From NCBI GenBank assembly GCA_945872195.1, contig CAMBZO010000164.1:1-6297 (forward strand): a stretch of DNA of 6,297 nt. Direction: 5' to 3'. Below, piece by piece: positions 4,907 through 6,297 of the stretch. The first letter of the stretch is position 1, and each line of letters opens with the position of its first letter. The notes below the pieces were generated by a model that was not told the DNA's origin, did no database searches, and was given only the letters and a program-made list of their open reading frames with translations. Source of the DNA: Akkermansia muciniphila (GTDB lineage Bacteria > Verrucomicrobiota > Verrucomicrobiia > Limisphaerales > SXTU01). The position numbers and the translations under genes were made by a program.

Positions 4907-5439
4907 TTCGCGTGTTCTGCCACGACCGTTGCCCATTTCCCCTGAGCTTTCAAAATCATTTCCACGAGCTCGCGCACACAGCCGTTGCCGCCCGTGGCCT
5001 TCGTGACGAAGTGCGCGAGCGCCTTCGCCTCCGGCCGTCCGTCCGACGGAGCAATCGCCAACCCCACGCGCCGCAGCACGCCGAGGTCCACGATGTCATC
5101 GCCGACGAAACACGCGGCGGCCCAACCCAGCCCGGTCTCCGCGAGGATGCGTTCGACAGCGGGCACCTTCCCGTCGCGCGTCTGCACGATGAAGTCCGTC
5201 TTCAGCTCCTCGCCGCGCCGCGTGGTGATGGCCGAGGGCCGCGCGGAAACCCAACCGACCTTCAGCCCCGCGTGCGACGCGAGCCGCTGCGCGAGGCCGT
5301 CGTGGACATGGAAGCGTTTGAACTCGCCCTCGCTTGTGATGTAGATGGCCCCGTCCGTGAGCACCCCGTCCACGTCGAAGAGGAGAAGCTTGATGCGCTT
5401 GAGGCGGACGCGGAGCTGAGGAGGATTAAGCTTGGGCAT
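4903..5439 (-). CDS. kdsC: 3-deoxy-D-manno-octulosonate 8-phosphate phosphatase (KdsC)
   Basis: KdsC hydrolyses Kdo-8-phosphate to Kdo and phosphate, the third step of Kdo synthesis. It is a HAD-superfamily enzyme of the small, capless C0 type that works as a tetramer. The 178-aa length is typical. Motif I is FDVDGVLTDG (21-30) with nucleophile Asp22 and acid/base Asp24; motif II is Ser65 in VSAR; motif III is probably Lys91; motif IV is GDDIVD (113-118) supplying the magnesium ligands. The FKRFHVHDGL (40-49) and TGGNGCVREL (149-158) blocks are KdsC-specific. Gly152-Cys153 replaces the usual Gly-Ala, a mild change. The ATG is 28 bases after the kdsA stop, with no Shine-Dalgarno, and the stop overlaps the lptC start. 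Pairing with kdsA in one operon fits consecutive pathway steps. Confidence 0.95.
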   Translation of the reverse strand: MPKLNPPQLRVRLKRIKLLLFDVDGVLTDGAIYITSEGEFKRFHVHDGLAQRLASHAGLKVGWVSARPSAITTRRGEELKTDFIVQTRDGKVPAVERILAETGLGWAAACFVGDDIVDLGVLRRVGLAIAPSDGRPEAKALAHFVTKATGGNGCVRELVEMILKAQGKWATVVAEHAK

Positions 5440-5467
5440 GGCTACGGGGCGAACTTGGGGACGTTCA

Positions 5468-6286
5468 TCAACGAACCGCAGCGCGCACCTTCAGAAACCC
5501 CTTCAACAACCCCGCCATCTCCGCCAGCGGAATCATGTTCGGCCCGTCGCTCATCGCCTTATCCGGGTCCGGGTGTGTCTCGATGAAGAGGCCGTCCACG
5601 CCGGCGGTGAGGGCGCAGCGCGCGAGCAACGGCGCGAACTCCCGCTGGCCAATCGTGCGGTCGCCGCCCGCGCCGGGCTGCTGCACCGAGTGCGTGGCGT
5701 CGAAGACCACCGGGCAGCCGGTCTGCTTGAGCACGGGGATGGCGCGCATGTCCGAGACGAGGTTGTTGTAGCCGAAGGTCGTGCCGCGCTCCGTCACGAG
5801 CAGTTTCGAGCCGCCCGCCAGCTTCGCCTTCTCCACCACGCGGCCCATCTCCGGCGGCGAGAGGAACTGGCCTTTCTTCAAGTTCACAATCTTCCCGGTC
5901 GCCACCGCCGCCTCGATCAAGTCCGTCTGCCGGCAGAGGAAGGCGGGGATTTGCAGAATGTCCACGAACTCACCGGCCGCTCGCGCCTGCTCCTCCGTGT
6001 GGACGTCCGTGATGACCGGCACGCCGAGCTGCGTGCGGATGCGCTCCAGCACCGCGAGGCCGTCGGCGAGGCCGGGGCCGCGGAAGGCCTTGCCGGAGGT
6101 GCGGTTGGCCTTGTCGTAGCTGGCCTTGAAGACGTAGGTGATGCCCAGCCGCGCGCAGACTTTCTGCAAGTGCCGCGCGACCTCCAAGCACAGCGCCTCG
6201 CTCTCAATCACGCATGGCCCCGCGAGCAGGAAGAGCCGTTGGCGCGCCGCGAGTGTCTTCCAAAGTGAATCAGTGGTGTTCCGCAC
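5468..6286 (-). CDS. kdsA: 3-deoxy-8-phosphooctulonate synthase (KdsA), 5' end uncertain
   Basis: KdsA condenses phosphoenolpyruvate with D-arabinose 5-phosphate to give Kdo-8-phosphate in the cytoplasm. It is a TIM-barrel enzyme of the DAHP synthase type I family. The translated part is 272 aa: LAGPCVIESE (21-30), YVFKASYDKANRTS (51-64), FRGPGL (68-73), IPAFLCRQTDL (113-123), NLKKGQF (135-141), TERGTTFGYNNL (165-176), FDATHSVQ (195-202) and ETHPDPDKAMSDGPN (236-250). Cys25, His199, Glu236 and Asp247 match the metal ligands of the metallo-KdsA class known from Aquifex; the metal-free E. coli enzyme has Asn in place of the Cys. The only start seen is GTG at 6284-6286. The frame stays open to the window edge (KLR just before it), so the true start may lie outside. 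It is the first operon gene visible, and its promoter is not in the window. Confidence 0.96.
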   Translation of the reverse strand: MRNTTDSLWKTLAARQRLFLLAGPCVIESEALCLEVARHLQKVCARLGITYVFKASYDKANRTSGKAFRGPGLADGLAVLERIRTQLGVPVITDVHTEEQARAAGEFVDILQIPAFLCRQTDLIEAAVATGKIVNLKKGQFLSPPEMGRVVEKAKLAGGSKLLVTERGTTFGYNNLVSDMRAIPVLKQTGCPVVFDATHSVQQPGAGGDRTIGQREFAPLLARCALTAGVDGLFIETHPDPDKAMSDGPNMIPLAEMAGLLKGFLKVRAAVR

Positions 6287-6297
6287 GCGGAGTTTGT

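Noticed and set aside
4907..4936. Longer lptC start at 4936
   Set aside because: It would create a 34-base overlap with kdsC and a basic extension before the membrane helix. The ATG at 4906 makes a standard ATGA junction like that of lptC/lptA.
5432..6268. Plus-strand open frame of 278 codons antisense to kdsA
   Set aside because: The opposite strand encodes an unmistakable KdsA. The plus-strand translation is low-complexity Arg/Ala/Glu/Leu with no recognisable domain.
1..6297. CRISPR arrays, insertion sequences, tRNA or rRNA genes, phage or defence genes
   Set aside because: I saw no spacer-repeat arrays, transposase motifs, terminal inverted repeats or RNA gene signatures. The short intergenic arrays have 7- and 10-base periods without spacers.

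Overview
The window looks like chromosomal housekeeping DNA from a GC-rich, Gram-negative-type (diderm, LPS-making) bacterium. A Verrucomicrobia/PVC-type genome is my best guess. The reasons are a metal-type KdsA, a Kdo/Lpt gene run without the proteobacterial partners kdsD and rpoN, an almost complete lack of Shine-Dalgarno sequences, and short A/C/T-rich intergenic repeats. This assignment is an inference from style; I could not run a similarity search.

Layout. Positions 26-925 hold two minus-strand genes: an unrecognised 70-residue helical protein, and a complete cytoplasmic sulfite-oxidase-like molybdopterin oxidoreductase. A roughly 285-base divergent control region (926-1210) separates the oxidoreductase from rpsB. 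It contains a plausible rpsB promoter and three consecutive hairpins that would form the 5' end of the rpsB transcript. Positions 1211-2928 hold rpsB (ribosomal protein S2) and tsf (EF-Ts) on the plus strand. Their 86-base intergenic gap contains a 10-bp-stem hairpin followed at once by a four-unit heptamer array. A terminator-like hairpin at about 2949-2984 separates tsf from the convergent minus-strand operon.

Positions 2994-6286 are one tightly packed minus-strand operon, transcribed kdsA - kdsC - lptC - lptA - lptB. KdsA and KdsC make Kdo from arabinose 5-phosphate and phosphoenolpyruvate (Kdo-8-phosphate synthase, then phosphatase). LptC, LptA and LptB belong to the bridge that carries finished LPS from the inner to the outer membrane. 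The kdsC/lptC and lptC/lptA junctions are ATGA overlaps and lptA/lptB are 3 bases apart, so translation is probably coupled.

No obviously new system is present; all but one of the genes are recognisable families. The observations most worth a second look are non-coding: the structured rpsB leader, the rpsB-tsf hairpin plus heptamer array, and a helically phased 10-bp array before the small unknown gene. The two arrays belong to different repeat families, yet both are G-poor on the sense strand and both stop 11-12 bases before an ATG that has no Shine-Dalgarno sequence.
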